Notes: generated by a model not told the origin, from the letters alone. 64,000 bases of DNA from Symbiodinium natans (GCA_905221605.1 CAJNDS010002280.1:150001-214000), one strand, 5' to 3'. Shown: positions 34,022 to 44,856, counted from the first letter of the stretch. Numbers and translations are program-made.

Positions 34022-34640
34022 AGTTGAGTGTGAACTTGGCGAGTGAAGTCAAAAGGTGCAGCCTGCGCCAGCCTAGCACCGCCTCATCCCACATATCCTT
34101 GACCAATGCGAAGCCCACAACATGTTGGGGCTTGCGGGTATTTTGGTGTGGAGATTTCGGGCTCCGGCAGCTTAGAGGCCGCCTCCAAACCTGAAATCCA
34201 CGGGCCTTGCTTTAGGGCATCTTCCAAAGAATGCTGGCGTAACTAACGCTATCAAGGATGGCTATCATGTCGCTTGCCTTTCTCCATGAGCCTTCCAGCA
34301 GGGAATGTAGCCATGCTGTTGGCCTCATGCCTTTTTAGCATGCGCGCTTCTTTGGCTTTTGAGACCTATGGGCATACAGAGTTCAGGGTTCATCACCTCA
34401 CCCTGTGTCATGGCTTCCCAACAGGCTTACAGCCCCTGAAGCCTACTCTAAGCCAGCTTCAGGGTTTGAGGCTCAGCATCCGTGAGCCCTGAAAGCCTCA
34501 TGCTGCCCCTGGAGCTCGGGAGCTCGGTTCCAAGCAACAGAAACCTGGTGTTTTTTTGTGCAGAGCCTACAGCCCCCAACCATGCTCCCCTTAAGCCCTA
34601 AGACCCACATGTAGGCTGTCAAAGAACCTCAAATCTGAAA
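34022..34640. other. No gene recognised
   Basis: Short frames on both strands without splice support. Confidence 0.35.
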
Positions 34641-34643
34641 TCT

Positions 34644-34697
34644 TGAACCCTAAACCCTAAACCCGAAACCCTAAACCCTAAACCCTCAACCCTAAAC
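34644..34697 (-). repeat. Telomere-like array (CCCTAAA)~7
   Basis: With CCCGAAA and CCCTCAA variants. On the minus strand it starts at the donor of exon 34698-34861. Confidence 0.93.
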
Positions 34698-34861
34698 CGG
34701 GCTTGAACCCTCTGCGCCCCGCCTTGTTGCATGCAGAAGTGCTTCGAAACTTCGATGGTCCAACCTCGAGGTTGCACTCTTCAAGCTTTAGGGTCAAGCC
34801 GAGACAGTTTGTCCCGATGTACTTTAAACAAGTGAAGACCGTGAAAAAAAGGTACACGAGC
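34698..34861 (-). CDS. Probable exon with GTTTAGGG donor
   Basis: Acceptor GTCACAAAG|G, 54 codons (LVYLFFTVFTCLKYIGTN, GLTLKLEECNLEVGPSKF, CNKAGRRGFKP), donor G|GTTTAGGGTTGAGGG. About 65% G/C at third positions. The start is hydrophobic. A (CA)n/(CG)n tract lies just upstream in the preceding intron. Confidence 0.55.
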
Positions 34862-35291
34862 CTTTGTGACCCTGCCTGAGGAGGCTCGCTCGCACGCACG
34901 CACGCGCGCACACACACACACACACGCTTTCCGAGTACTCCAGACATTTCAGGTTTAGGGTTTGGAATTTCGGATTTGAGGTATCAGGGGTCCTGCAAGT
35001 GCCTTTTCAGCAACAAGAAAGAAGGGGTTTAGAGCTTTGTGAGCTCAAGGTCATGATCGATTTCTGCAACAGCCTTGAGGGCAACCAGTTGGCGATAAGC
35101 TACAGATTTAGAAGTCAAGTTCAGGTGATTCAAGTGGCTCGTGTGTAGCCACCGTCTGAACTCTGCACAATGCGAAAAGCTGTGTTTAGTTCTTCCTGAT
35201 TGGCAGAACTATGGGTGGCGATGCTGAGGTTGAGGCAAATCGAACTCCCTAACCCTCCTCCCACCACCCCAAAAGTCTTAGGATACAGGGC

Positions 35292-36180
35292 TTACGGTTT
35301 GCGGTGGGATGCAGCCGGGTAGCATCCGGAGCTGTCGGGACCTGTGAATAAAACTGCAAGGGTGTGTGCAACTTTCTTGTCCCTGCTGGAGCCCTTGTTC
35401 GGAGGTTCATAGGTGAGTATCCACTTCGAAAGAAGCTCACGCACTGGGAAGCCTGTGATCCACCTGGAGCTTCTCCTCACTGCAGCCCCACCAGCCCCCA
35501 AGCCGGGGGTAGGGGGGCGGAGGGTGGCGTTGACTCTTTCGGGAGCACAACGCATAAGCGCACTGCAAATCCCTTGGAACCGCTGTCCAGCTTTCGTTTT
35601 GGCCGTTTCATTGCCCAAAACTGCGAGGGCCAAATCCAGGATTGCATGCGATTCAGCCCCCCAAACCCTAACACCCTAAACCCCTAAACCCCCTAAACAC
35701 CCTAAACACCCTAAACCCCCGAACCGTAAACCACAAACCCTAAACCCAATAACCTTATAACCCCTAAACCCCCCAAAACCCTCGCAAAAACCTGCACTCT
35801 GCCTCGGGATCGAAGAGCGCCTTCGAACCCTTCGGCCGCCCTGGGCTGAGAGGGCAGCAGGCCTGGGACCTTCCAGCCTACTTGTGGAGGTTCAGACTTC
35901 AGGGCCCCAGTGTTTGGGGAGGTTTTGGGGTTTAGGGTTTAGGGTTTAGGGTTTAGGGTTTAGGGTTTAGGGTTTAGGGTTTCAGGTTTAGGGAGTTAAG
36001 AATTTGGAGCCTCCAGCTAGAAGGGCACGGTGGGCTTGTTGGAATTTTCACTCGTTGGAGCTTTGCGGACAGACAGATAGCCGCAAAAGCCCCAAGAGGT
36101 GTTCGATTGGGTGAAGACTGTTATGTGATTTGCAACGCTCACCACCACTGTCCCAACACCTCCAAAAGAGCGTGTGTTCT
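35292..36180 (-). CDS. Probable exons of the same minus-strand gene
   Basis: Three open stretches: about 36017-36180 (acceptor AACAAG|G; GGVGTVVVSVANHITVF, WGFCGYLSVRK); about 35816-35885 (SEPPQVGWKVPGLLPSQ, AAEGFEGALRSRGRVQVF) with donor GAGG|GTTTTGGGGGG; and 35292-35620 (acceptor GGCCCTCGCAG|; SRWITGFPVRELLSKWIL, YEPPNKGSSRDKKVAHTL). The middle one is also open and slightly G/C3-richer on the plus strand (AFEPFGRPGLRGQQAW, DLPAYLWRFRLQGP) with splice-like borders, so its strand is open. Unknown function. Confidence 0.4.
35662..35785 (-). repeat. Degenerate telomere-like array (CCCTAAACC)
   Basis: CCCTAAACAC, CCCCTAAAC and related units left of the open stretch at 35816. Confidence 0.9.
35928..35994 (+). 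repeat. Telomere-like array (TTTAGGG)~9
   Basis: Perfect units; with the preceding array it brackets the open stretch 35816-35920. Confidence 0.95.
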
Positions 36181-36849
36181 CCTTGTTTGCGGAAAGCACG
36201 ACCGGGGGACGGGGGGATAGCCCCGAAGCTTCCTAGAACCTTACGAGTGCTTCAAGCCCAACCTGAGACTGTGACTTCTCCAAATCTTCATGAACATCTG
36301 CTCAGCCGCCCTTTGATTCGGACTTCTTCCCCAAGCGCCAGCTTCGTCTTGACCTCGAGGCTGTCTACGTGGATCTGCCTCGGTTCAAGGAGGCCAAGAC
36401 GATTAAAGTTGTGCTTTGGAAGGTCCAGCCGACCTTTCGTTGGAAGGGCTACTGTAGGTCACTGTAGGTGAATTGCCTGGGGTAGAATTATGTAGGATTT
36501 GGGTGCACGCATTGAACTGCGCAGCAGAAGCTTCATGCTAGGTTGAGATTGGATCCTATGTACGTGCTTGCAAAGCGCTGAAAGCACAGGATGCTCTCAT
36601 CTCAGGCTGTGGTTTGGAGCTTTTGGTCTGAGGCGGGGTAGGCTCATGAATAACTGTCCAGGGGCCAAGTCTTGCTGAACTCGACGCCATCAACAGGGCG
36701 ATCCGCTTTCCTGAGATGTGAGCGGTTTGAGGAAGCTGTTGGGCGAGTACTGCTTGGGAAACACGAGAACGCTTCTGCCTCTTTTCCTGGGACGACCGCA
36801 GGTTTCACTTTGTTCCCAAACAGCGTGTCAACACCAGGGGTTCTTACAT

Positions 36850-37467
36850 TCAGAGTAAAAGAGAGATGGATTGAGCTGTGCGCGCAAAAAAACCGTGGAA
36901 ACGCAGACGTTCTTCTTCCAGCGGTGGTCGCATCTTTGAGGCAATGCGTGCTTTTAGCACATTGCCGCGGCCGTCCCCAGAAATCGGAGCCCCGAAACGT
37001 CGCAAAATGCATGCTTTTGGCTTCGTGGAGGTTGTCGAATCGCGCTCTCGCCTAGGCCCCTTGCGCATTTCGTGGTGCTTACGCGTGGAAATCGTGCTCT
37101 GCGCCCAGGTCCCGTGCATGTTTCGAGGCTTGGATGGGTTCGCTGCGTGCGGCCGACTAAGGGGATTTCCAATTCTCGCGATGTTGGAAATCGCGCTCCC
37201 GCCGTGCCCATCGTATCCCATCGTAACTGTCCTCGCTTCTGGACACCGGGGTGCGTCGAACCAGAAACTGTCGTCGCTGTTGGTGTTTTTCGAGGACAAC
37301 AGGAACTCCGGTGGCTCGAAAGTTGACTTTTGTCTCATCGTAGTACCAACGTAGAACGACGAGGACATCTGGAGCTCGGGTGCCTCGAAAGTCGACTTTC
37401 GTAGTGCAAAGTACGCGGAGGACGTCTGGAGCTCCAGTGGCATCGAAGCCGTTCTTTGGTGATTCAT
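36850..37467 (-). CDS. 205-codon open frame with internal repeats, hypothetical
   Basis: ATG at 37465-37467 to stop at 36850. The N-terminus has two related segments (RKSTFEAPELQMSS, RQKSTFEPPEFLLSS) because the DNA is a ~75-bp imperfect duplication carrying TCGAAAGTCGACTTTCG. The rest is Arg/Ser-rich (ASKMRPPLEEERLRFHGFFA). Overlapping plus-strand frames are long too (36878-37354), so this may be repeat DNA, not a gene. Confidence 0.35.
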   Translation of the reverse strand: MNHQRTASMPLELQTSSAYFALRKSTFEAPELQMSSSFYVGTTMRQKSTFEPPEFLLSSKNTNSDDSFWFDAPRCPEARTVTMGYDGHGGSAISNIARIGNPLSRPHAANPSKPRNMHGTWAQSTISTRKHHEMRKGPRRERDSTTSTKPKACILRRFGAPISGDGRGNVLKARIASKMRPPLEEERLRFHGFFARTAQSISLLL

Positions 37468-37483
37468 GAAGCTCTTCGTTTCC

Positions 37484-37900
37484 CTATGCGGTCTCTCGCT
37501 GTTTGGAGTCTACGCTCTCAGAACTTGTGCTGGGGTCTGGGCTCGGGTTTCTCGACTTCTTAAGATACAGACACCCGTCCCGCGACTCCTGATTGTTTCT
37601 CATGTGCACACGGGGCAAGGGAAGAGACTGCACCTCAAACACTGAAAACCCTGCCTTCGACACACAAATCTGTAAGACTGCTGGGCCAGGACGGAGGGAG
37701 AAAAGTCCAAACAACACGGCTGCTGAAACCACCCAATCCGAGGCCTCGACTCGCACACCTAGGGTTTAGGGTTTAGGGGAAAAAGGGTTTCGGGTTGCGG
37801 GTTGCGGGTTTCGGGTTCATCTTACAGAACCCATGCAGTCGGGTTGGAGGTTGCAACGCAGCCAAGGCTCACCAGAGCTTTGAGGCCGCTCAAAGACTTC
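37484..37900 (-). CDS. Two exons, last one after a CCCTAG|G acceptor
   Basis: Exon 37826-37900: acceptor CTTCTCCACTCTCAG|, 25 open codons in two frames (KSLSGLKALVSLGCVATSNP or EVFERPQSSGEPWLRCN), donor TCT|GTAAGATG. Exon 37484-37758: acceptor CCCTAAACCCTAAACCCTAG|, 91 codons including DWVVSAAVLFGLFSLRPGP (membrane-like) and a Ser/Arg-rich tail (SPDPSTSSESVDSKQRE), stop TAG. An alternative 52-codon Cys-rich frame of the last exon would match phase better. The telomere-like tract alone forms the 3' end of the intron. Confidence 0.52.
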
Positions 37901-38124
37901 CTGAGAGTGGAGAAGGAAGCTTTCGAGTCTTCGGCGCCCTCAGCCTTACATCCTAGCAACACCTAATGTGAAACTTGAGCCCTAAAACCTTGCAGACCTT
38001 CAAATGCCAAACCCCTCACCTTCACACCACGCCTAAGCGCCTTGAAGCCGAGAGCCTCTCGAAAAGCAACGCCCTCAACCACAACGACTTACAATGTGGC
38101 GGCTCTCATTGCAAACCAATATAG

Positions 38125-38222
38125 GGGCCTTGATACGTAGAATAGGGTGTTGGGGCTCTTGTCGCATCATTATGTAGGGACCATATAAGGGAATATGATT
38201 CGCAATTCTTCCGACCCCTGTA
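38125..38222. mobile_element. MITE-like family B copy
   Basis: TATAGGGGCCTTGATACGTA, GAATAGGGTGTTGGGGC, CATTATGTAGGGACCATATA and TCTTCCGACCCCTG in the same order as at 16698. Confidence 0.6.
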
Positions 38223-39047
38223 TTATACCCAAACCCAACCTTCGTGATGCCATCCCGTGCTGCCAGGCAAGGGCTTCGTGCGGAGAATTCTTGCGTGTAA
38301 GGTCTTGTGGAGGGCCCAGAGGGCCAGGTTTGAGGGAGTTTGTGGCTGGCGCTTCCAGCGCGTGCACAGGAGCAAGGGGGGCGCAAGCTTGTTGCATAGC
38401 CTGGGGATGGTCATTTCATCCACCCTATGATGACCTCAAGGGTGCGGAAAGATTAAGCTCAAGCGGCGACTGCGGTGAGCCCGCCGAAGGCTCCGTGTCT
38501 GCCTCCCAGGGAGGTTGGGCGAGGTATTCAGTCTTCAGGCATGGGCTTGCGAATTTCGATCTATCTTTAGCCGTTTAGAATCCCATGAGGTTTTGAGAGC
38601 TTGCTCGAGTTTAGGCGGCCAGTGAAGAAAGGCTTGCAACATGCTGAGACATTTGAGCAGCCTTGAAGCGTTAACTCCAATGCCCTGCAAGAGTCTCCCG
38701 AGAAAGCCCCCTCCCCAACATCCTCAGCCCCCCACAAGCACCCAAACCATTCCGTAAGGCTGAGCCCGTTTACGCTGGAAACGGAGCCTAGTCCGCCCCC
38801 CCCCCCCCCCCCGGCGGGAAGAACCTGGGCAAGAATCAAGTTGGCCATCTTGAGGGCGATCCTCTTGTTCTCCTCAAGCGCAGGCTTTCGGGCACACGGT
38901 TTTCAGATGGGCGTCAAAGGTTTTTGCATTTCCAGGACCTTTGGGCTCACTTGAAGGCTCTGCGGAAGTGCGGAACCTACAGCTATAGCTGATGCAATGT
39001 TTACCTTGTATTTAGAATCCCCGGCTGCAATTTGTGCAAACGTATTT
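38223..39047. other. No confident gene; contains a C18 tract
   Basis: Minus frames at 38567-38848 and 38170-38397 have no splice support. The C tract is at 38797-38812. Confidence 0.35.
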
Positions 39048-39221
39048 TTACAACATCTCCCCCACCCTCCCCGCACCCGCATTTGCGCAATCCGAATCCT
39101 TCTGCCCGGATATGAACTGAACATTACCACCAACCTTCACGTAGGGTGGAGGGGCCTGGGTCTGCACCTTCGGGGGGAGAGGACAAGGGGGCAGCATCTT
39201 CAGCTCGAGATGGATGGAGGA
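39048..39221 (-). CDS. Probable terminal exon
   Basis: Acceptor GGTACTCAAG|, 57 codons and TAA: IHLELKMLPPCPLPPKVQ, APPPYVKVGGNVQFISGQKD. About 65% G/C at third positions. On the coding strand the TTTAGGG array at 39248 ends about 25 bp before the acceptor. The plus strand is also open here (MDGGLEYQAGRRG), less convincingly. Confidence 0.45.
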   Translation of the reverse strand, partial: SSIHLELKMLPPCPLPPKVQTQAPPPYVKVGGNVQFISGQKDSDCANAGAGRVGEML

Positions 39222-39247
39222 CTTGAGTACCAGGCGGGGAGACGAGG

Positions 39248-39357
39248 TTCAACCCTAAACCCTAAACCCTAAGCCCTACGCCCTAAGCCCTAAGCCCTAA
39301 ACCCTAAACCCTAAACCCTAAACCCTAAACCCTAAACCCTAAACCCTAAACCGAACC
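39248..39357 (-). repeat. Telomere-like array (CCCTAAA)~15
   Basis: With CCCTAAG and CCCTACG variants at its left end. Confidence 0.95.
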
Positions 39358-40560
39358 CTAAGGAAAACAAGAAACCTATTGTTGAATAGGGCTCATAGCA
39401 GAACCTAACGCAGGAAAACAAGAAAAAAAAACAAACAGGCCACTATAAGCTAAACTCCGGGGTGAAGCGTCTTGTGTTTGTCGTCGGGCTGTTAGGGGGG
39501 TCGTTTCTGGATCAGCGGGCAGTCTTGAATGCATTATTGAGGGTTGACGGTTGACGGTTGAGGGCCTAAAGGTGACGGTTCCGAAGCAAACGTTCCAAAA
39601 CCCTGGGAAAAAAAAAAACTGAAAAGTTACTGGCCAGGTGTCGCTTCCCTTCTTCACCTCCACTTCCCAGCGGCCCCGCTCGTTGGCAAGGGTCATGATG
39701 GTACCTTCCAGGGCCTAAAAAGCCATAAACTGAAACGACCCCGAAGAGCAAAATAGGTTCTGCGAGCTACGTATAGTATAGGGTTCATCCACGCCTCTTC
39801 AGGCCAGAACTTTCAACAATAAACCCAGCAACAACTCCAACCCTGCACTCCAAATTACCCCCAAAGCCCAAACAAACAACCACGAGACCAGATACCTCAA
39901 ACGACCTTCAAACATTCAATGCAAGTCCAGAGCCGGAACCACACGTTTGAGGAATTCAGGGTTTTCCCATCAGGATGCGGTCTCCTAGCTCCTGGCACCG
40001 TGCAGCCGACCCTGTGTGGTGCGTGGCCCAAAGATTTAGAGTGCAGGTATCACATCTGACATGAAAGCCTTACAAGTCACAAGCCCTGCGCAGCCCCACG
40101 ACCCCGATCCCACCCCCCCCCGACCTGATTTGCCATTAAGCTCCGGCGACGACTGGAGACCGTGAATCTCAACCTCCAGGCTTTGGCTTCTGGCAAGGCC
40201 TTTGAAACCAATAGCATGCGCCGCGAATCACAGCGAGCCAAAGTCCTGAAACCCTTGACTCTAAACTCCTGAATCCTGTCATAGCCGTCTGTCCCTGGGA
40301 TGCAACACTCCATGGGATAGATAAACTGAAGAAAGACGAAGTAGCAGTGTATAGTATATACTCCACAAAAGGAAAGACAAGGAACGAACAGATGCCATTT
40401 GTTGGAAGCTGGCTGTTGTTGGGCTGGGTTTCGACGCTTGCAGTATGACAGGCGGTTGCGCGGACCAGGACAGCAAGGCATGGCCGCAAGAGACACGTCA
40501 TGAAGCTCCTCGAACCCTGAACCCTGCACCCTAAATCTGCAACCGTAATTTTAAACCCTA
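39358..40560. other. No confident gene
   Basis: Open minus frames (39376-39696, 40077-40529) overlap each other and lack coding composition. Confidence 0.35.
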
Positions 40561-40626
40561 ATTAAACCCCAAACCCCCAAACCCTAAACCCTACACCCTT
40601 GATCTCCTAGGTCCGACAAAACGCAC

Positions 40627-40666
40627 CGGCCTTGACACCAGGAACCAGGGCGCGCGAGAAGGCCTC
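40627..40666 (-). CDS. 40-bp microexon
   Basis: Textbook signals: pyrimidine-rich acceptor CTTCTTTCTGGCCGTTTGCAG|G and donor G|GTGCGT around 13 codons, EAFSRALVPGVKA, with 10 of 13 third positions G/C. The acceptor lies about 35 bp after a telomere-like array (40701-40775). Confidence 0.5.
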
Positions 40667-40700
40667 CTGCAAACGGCCAGAAAGAAGAGGACGATCCAAG

Positions 40701-40775
40701 ACCCTAAACCCTAAACCCTAAACCCTAAACCCTAAACCCTAAACTACCCTAAACCCAAAACCCAAAACCCTAAAG
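40701..40775 (-). repeat. Telomere-like array (CCCTAAA)~8 with CCCAAAA tail
   Basis: Regular units on the plus strand. A short related cluster lies at 40553-40600. Confidence 0.93.
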
Positions 40776-41517
40776 CTTGGGGTTCATGGTCGACTTCGTA
40801 TCGGGTTTCGTTGTTGCCCGAAGACGGCGGAACTCTTGCAGCAGAGCCCTAAGGCCGCAAAATGAAGCACTCCACACGGCGTGAACAGACCGGCAAAAAT
40901 CCGCAAGTCGGAGCAACATTGTTTAGTGTCCGGCTTTCGGGAACGCTGGAACAACAGGGGTGCTGTAGAAACCGAATTTTGACATAGACTGAGCACGCCA
41001 ATGCTTCGCCAGACAGCCTGAGTGCAGCACAGTCTACCACTCTACGCAAAACAAACAGCTATGGAACAGCTATGGATATAGCCATGAGGGTTCCGTCGTA
41101 GAGTTGCAAATGGTCAGGACACTTTGCTTCACGCAATGCTGGCAGCCCTAAACCCTTCCCTAGACGCACTGAACCTTCAAGTAAGCTTGGTTCCTCCAGG
41201 ATCTCCGGATTGCTGGTGATCACTGGCTCTCCTGAGCTTCGATCTTTCGCGTTTTGAGGACATCGGGCTTGTGGTTGCAAGAGGCCCAACAGTGGCGCAG
41301 GGCTCAACACGCAACCCTGATTCAACCCCAGACCCTCGAACCTCCACCGTTTGGCCCTAAATGCTAAGTGGGCCATGGACTAACCGGGCTCGAGGAGATG
41401 TGGACGCCCTCCAGAAGGTGAACTTCAAAGTACAGAGGCCCAGCTTAAATTTAAGTTTCAGTCTTTCAATCTGGGCCCTTTTTTTTGGGGGGGGAGGGGG
41501 GGGGCCTGTCGGATGCC
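40776..41517. other. No confident gene
   Basis: Minus frames 40784-40996 and 41059-41376 are open without splice support. Confidence 0.35.
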
Positions 41518-41593
41518 TTTAGGGTTTAGGGTTTAGGGTTCAGGGTTGAGGGTTCAGGGTTCAGGGTTCAGGGTTTAGGGTTTAGGGTTTAGG
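41518..41593 (+). repeat. Telomere-like array, TTTAGGG/TTCAGGG mixed
   Basis: Ends about 12 bp before the acceptor of the exon at 41606. Confidence 0.93.
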
Positions 41594-41605
41594 GTCCCTT
41601 TCCAG

Positions 41606-41698
41606 TCCTATTCCTGGGCTTCCAAGAGCGCGAGGGATGAGGCGCTTGGCCTTCATTGTGCCAAGTCTCCCTGTATCAGCGCATCCTTGCAGCTCGTG
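41606..41698 (+). CDS. Probable exon after telomere-like array
   Basis: Acceptor TCCCTTTCCAG|, 31 codons including SYSWASKSARDEALGLHC and SPCISASLQLV, donor GTG|GTCCCTAAACC. About two-thirds G/C at third positions. The minus strand is open too but lacks a GT donor. Confidence 0.48.
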
Positions 41699-42943
41699 GT
41701 CCCTAAACCAAAACCACAGCTTCAACCCTAATTCCCATACACCCACGATGTCAAAAAAAGGGGTATTCAACACAAAACAAGCCGCTTTGGCGGTGGGGCT
41801 TGGGGCTTTGATTCGAGAGGTCACACGGGAAAAGGGCAAAGCACCATGAATTTTGTTAAAGGGAGGGAGGGGGGGGGGGGGGGGGGGGTCAGGGCCCCAA
41901 CTCTGAGCCCCTCAATGGATCTTGAGATGATCTTGAATCACGAGACACCTGGCCGTGCAATCTCAGCTTGTCCGTTGGCTACCCGGAGCCCTGAGCCCCT
42001 AAGCCCTTGGAGTCCTGTTCTCTGGCTCTAGACCCTCTCAACACCGGCATGATCAGTCTCTTTCTTTTAGGGTGCTGCTGAACAGGGTGACAAAGCCTCC
42101 AATGTTAAGGTTTCAAGCATTATATACTGCTCACTGCTGAGGGCTTACAAGACTTGGGGGGTTCGGATTTGGATTCTGAGAAGCTTGCCTCCGGCTCAGG
42201 GAGCTAACTTCAAGGTCCAGGGTAGCACATCCCCAACCTGCCATTCCTACCCAACACTCTTGAACCGAGCCCATGACGCCCGAAACTCCAGACCCAACAG
42301 CCATTTCCAGAAATCTCGAACAAAACTAACCACTTCGTTCAACCGGTATGAGCATGCAAATGTGAGTAATGAGAGTTACCAGAACCCTCGTCCAAGATGT
42401 TGGCACGTGCAATGTATTGGACTTCCAGCGTGCCCCGATATGCATACCGGCCGCGAACTCTGACTTGCCCTACATGGCTGTAAGGCTTGTAGTGCGTAAA
42501 ACTCACAGACCAGAAGGGAAGAAGCCAGAGTCTCGATGGGTCAGGGTTACCAGCCCCTAGAATGAAGGCCTAAAGAACCTGCAAGGGAGTCCACCGCACC
42601 CCTATCCCGCAACATCCTGAACATGAAGCGCGATTGGCATGACAGCCTGTCGTGGACGGTAGATGTTGATACTGTGGTATGTCCGTGTCGCTCCGAGTCC
42701 TCAAGTCCCGCGAACTCCCAGCCAGAAATGCTCCACCCGAGTTGCCGTCTGCTTGCAGTGGTCGAAGAAACACTTCCAGTTGTGATCTTGGGAAAGCCTG
42801 GGCTGGAGATCTTTGGGTGGTCCTTCTTGTAACATCCTCGAGAGCTGTGTTGCCACCCCTTTGGTTAGGTTACCTGCGCTATCATGCCAACTTGGCCGGC
42901 TTATTGAGTCTTTTAAGTCTTGTTTCGTGAGGGGCATAGTTTC

Positions 42944-43025
42944 ATGAGAGTTTCTAGCTTCAGGGCTACCCAGGAAGACAAGAAGGCTTCAAGCCCGACT
43001 CACTTTAAGTTCCTTGGGTCGCCCG
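42944..43025 (+). CDS. Possible first exon with GTAGGG donor
   Basis: ATG at 42944, 27 codons (MRVSSFRATQEDKKASSP, THFKFLGSP), donor G|GTAGGGTTTGGGG leading into a TTTAGGG cluster. Alternatively an internal exon after TTTCTAG| at 42956. Confidence 0.42.
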
Positions 43026-43086
43026 GTAGGGTTTGGGGTTTAGGGCTTTGGGTTTAGGAGTTAGGGTTTAGGGTTTAGGGCTTTTT
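43026..43086 (+). repeat. Telomere-like cluster, degenerate
   Basis: GGTAGGGTTTGGGGTTTAGGG then GGGCTTTG and GGGTTTA units. Confidence 0.85.
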
Positions 43087-43184
43087 GGCTGTGGGGTTGT
43101 TACGCGGGCTTGGGGTTTGGCTCCACTTGGATTGCTTTGGGTTAGGCGGCTGTCACTACAATCGGGGGGCCCATGCGTATGCGC

Positions 43185-43303
43185 CCTGTCCAACTTGCTG
43201 CATTGCAGACTGGGAAGCGTCACTTCGTGGCCGAGGACGATGAGGCCGCGTCGCGCACGCGTAAGGGCCACATTGAGGATATGCGGGTCCGCTACGATGC
43301 CTC
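43185..43303 (-). CDS. Superfamily 1 helicase exon (UPF1/Senataxin-like motif VI)
   Basis: The minus-strand peptide reads ADPHILNVALTRARRG followed by LIVLGHEVTL. This matches motif VI of UPF1-like SF1 helicases (consensus 'D.RR.NVALTRAR.gl.ivGn...L'); its arginines act in ATP hydrolysis in that family. An acceptor CCCTCGAG|GC lies just upstream; the downstream border is unclear, and after HEVTL the composition changes. The catalytic arginine pair is present, while the usual RR before N is HI. The other helicase motifs are not in this exon. Confidence 0.7.
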
Positions 43304-43599
43304 GAGGGGATCCAAGCATTCAGGTTTTGTGCATGCTTGGCATAGCCCTGTGGTTACTTTGCGTGGTGCGAAACAACCAAATTATCAAGATGCACCGTAG
43401 AGGTCGAACGCATGCAACAACAAATATTGCGACCCAAAACAGAGGAGTAAGTTGTCATTCCAAGAAGTTGGCATTGTGAGAGTCTGCCAGTGTAGCTGAG
43501 ACTGCCAGTTCAAGCAGCTTTCGGGATCTGGGCTTCATCCTTCCGGAATGCCACAATGTGATGTCGACTAGGAATTGCTCTTGATGCTTTCCAAGAACA

Positions 43600-43672
43600 G
43601 CTTCCTCAATACCACCCTTATTACGTACACAACCAAGGACCACAGCCTCAACTGCCTCTTGTCCGCACCTTC
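43600..43672 (-). CDS. Possible upstream helicase exon (motif V region)
   Basis: GQEAVEAVVLGCVRNKGG resembles the 'FQGqE.d.viLs.VRsn' segment that precedes motif VI in UPF1-like helicases, on the same strand and ~300 bp upstream of the motif VI exon. The frame stays open to 43455 with non-helicase sequence, so a donor must occur near VRNKGG (GTGGTATTG). Weak but positionally apt. Confidence 0.35.
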
Positions 43673-44031
43673 TAAACGAGAACTGTATAGCTAACCTCAG
43701 CTTGAAGCCCTGAAAACGCTAAACTCTACACGCAAACCCCGAACCAGCATCACATTCCGTTCCACAACTACTGTCGGACTCAGTGGCCTAGGCGTCCTTT
43801 CACAGCGGGGCCGCCGCGCCTCTCTGCTGTGGTTAATGACTGGCAACGCTTACAGCCGTGAAAGGTGGGGCTTAGGAGTTGTAGTTCAGGTGTAGGCGAG
43901 GGTTTAGGGCTTAGGATTCAGGGTTTGAGGTTTAGGGCCTTCCTCTACGGCTTGAGGGCCTTGAGGGTGTTGCGCAAAGGCTTGACAGGTCTACGCCTGT
44001 CATGTCAATAGAGTGAGGCCCTGCTCAAATG
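43673..44031. other. Nothing recognised
   Basis: Degenerate GGGTTTAG motifs at 43900-43940 only. Confidence 0.4.
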
Positions 44032-44125
44032 AGTGTTTCCCAAAATAGGGGTACCCCTTTTATGCTAGAATCTCCTTAAAGGGGCCCTCCAAAAAGGGTA
44101 CCCCTATTTTCGGAAAACCCCGTAT
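44032..44125. mobile_element. MITE-like family A copy with near-perfect ends
   Basis: CCCAAAATAGGGGTACCC at the left and GGGTACCCCTATTTTCGG at the right: an 18-bp inverted repeat with one or two mismatches, spacer ~45 bp. Confidence 0.8.
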
Positions 44126-44225
44126 TGAACCCAGCGCTACTTGTAAGTTTGTAGTTGCAGGCGCCGGGCAGGCTTGGGATGCCCGATGTCCGCGAGCAAG
44201 TACCCGGTTGAAGGTTGGGATGCTC

Positions 44226-44308
44226 CCCGCCCCCTTATACTAACAGTCCTTAAATAGGGAAATATAGGGGGGTACTATAATCCCCTATTAAGGACTCTCA
44301 AGTTGGGG
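44226..44308. mobile_element. MITE-like family C copy
   Basis: CCTTATACTAACAGTCCTTA at the left and CCCTATTAAGGACTCTCAAG at the right are inverted repeats around TATAGGGGGGTACTATAATC. Confidence 0.7.
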
Positions 44309-44757
44309 ATTAAGAGGGCTTGAAATCTTAGGGTAGGCGGGTTTATTGCGGACTGCCCGCGTCGAGCCCAAGCAGGGAGCCACAAGAACATCAAGCCTGC
44401 CCTCAGCATCTCTACCTTGCTACCTCACAGCTCTGCTTGTGCACAGCTCCGTTTAGGGCTCCCAGACCCCAAAAGTCCAAGAAGCCTCACCGTACTCAGT
44501 AAGACATAGTCCCACTCGCTGCCCTGAGCTGTAGCAACCTGAGCATAGTGGCTGGGTATTGGACATGGTTGAGGCGCCAGAACCATCAAGCCTAAACCTA
44601 GAAAGGATAACAATGACTCCAACCCTCACGCTTGTTTAAACCATGGCCCTAGTCTGAAGCCCAGGCCTCTTCTCGACCTTTCTCCTCTGGTGTGCTTAAG
44701 GCTGCTGTGGCCTTGTGCTGCGCTTTGACCCCTCAACCCCAAACCCGAACCTAAAGC

Positions 44758-44856
44758 TTGGGATCTTCCCCTTGTACTAACAGTCCTTAATAAGGATTAT
44801 AGTACCCCTCATCATAATCCCTCTTAAGGACTCTTAGTAGAGGGGGGAACATCCCA
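44758..44856. mobile_element. MITE-like family C copy
   Basis: GGGATCTTCCCCTTGTACTA ACAGTCCTTAATAAGG at the left; CTTAAGGACTCTTAGTAGAG and GGGGAACATCCC at the right form terminal inverted repeats. Confidence 0.75.
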
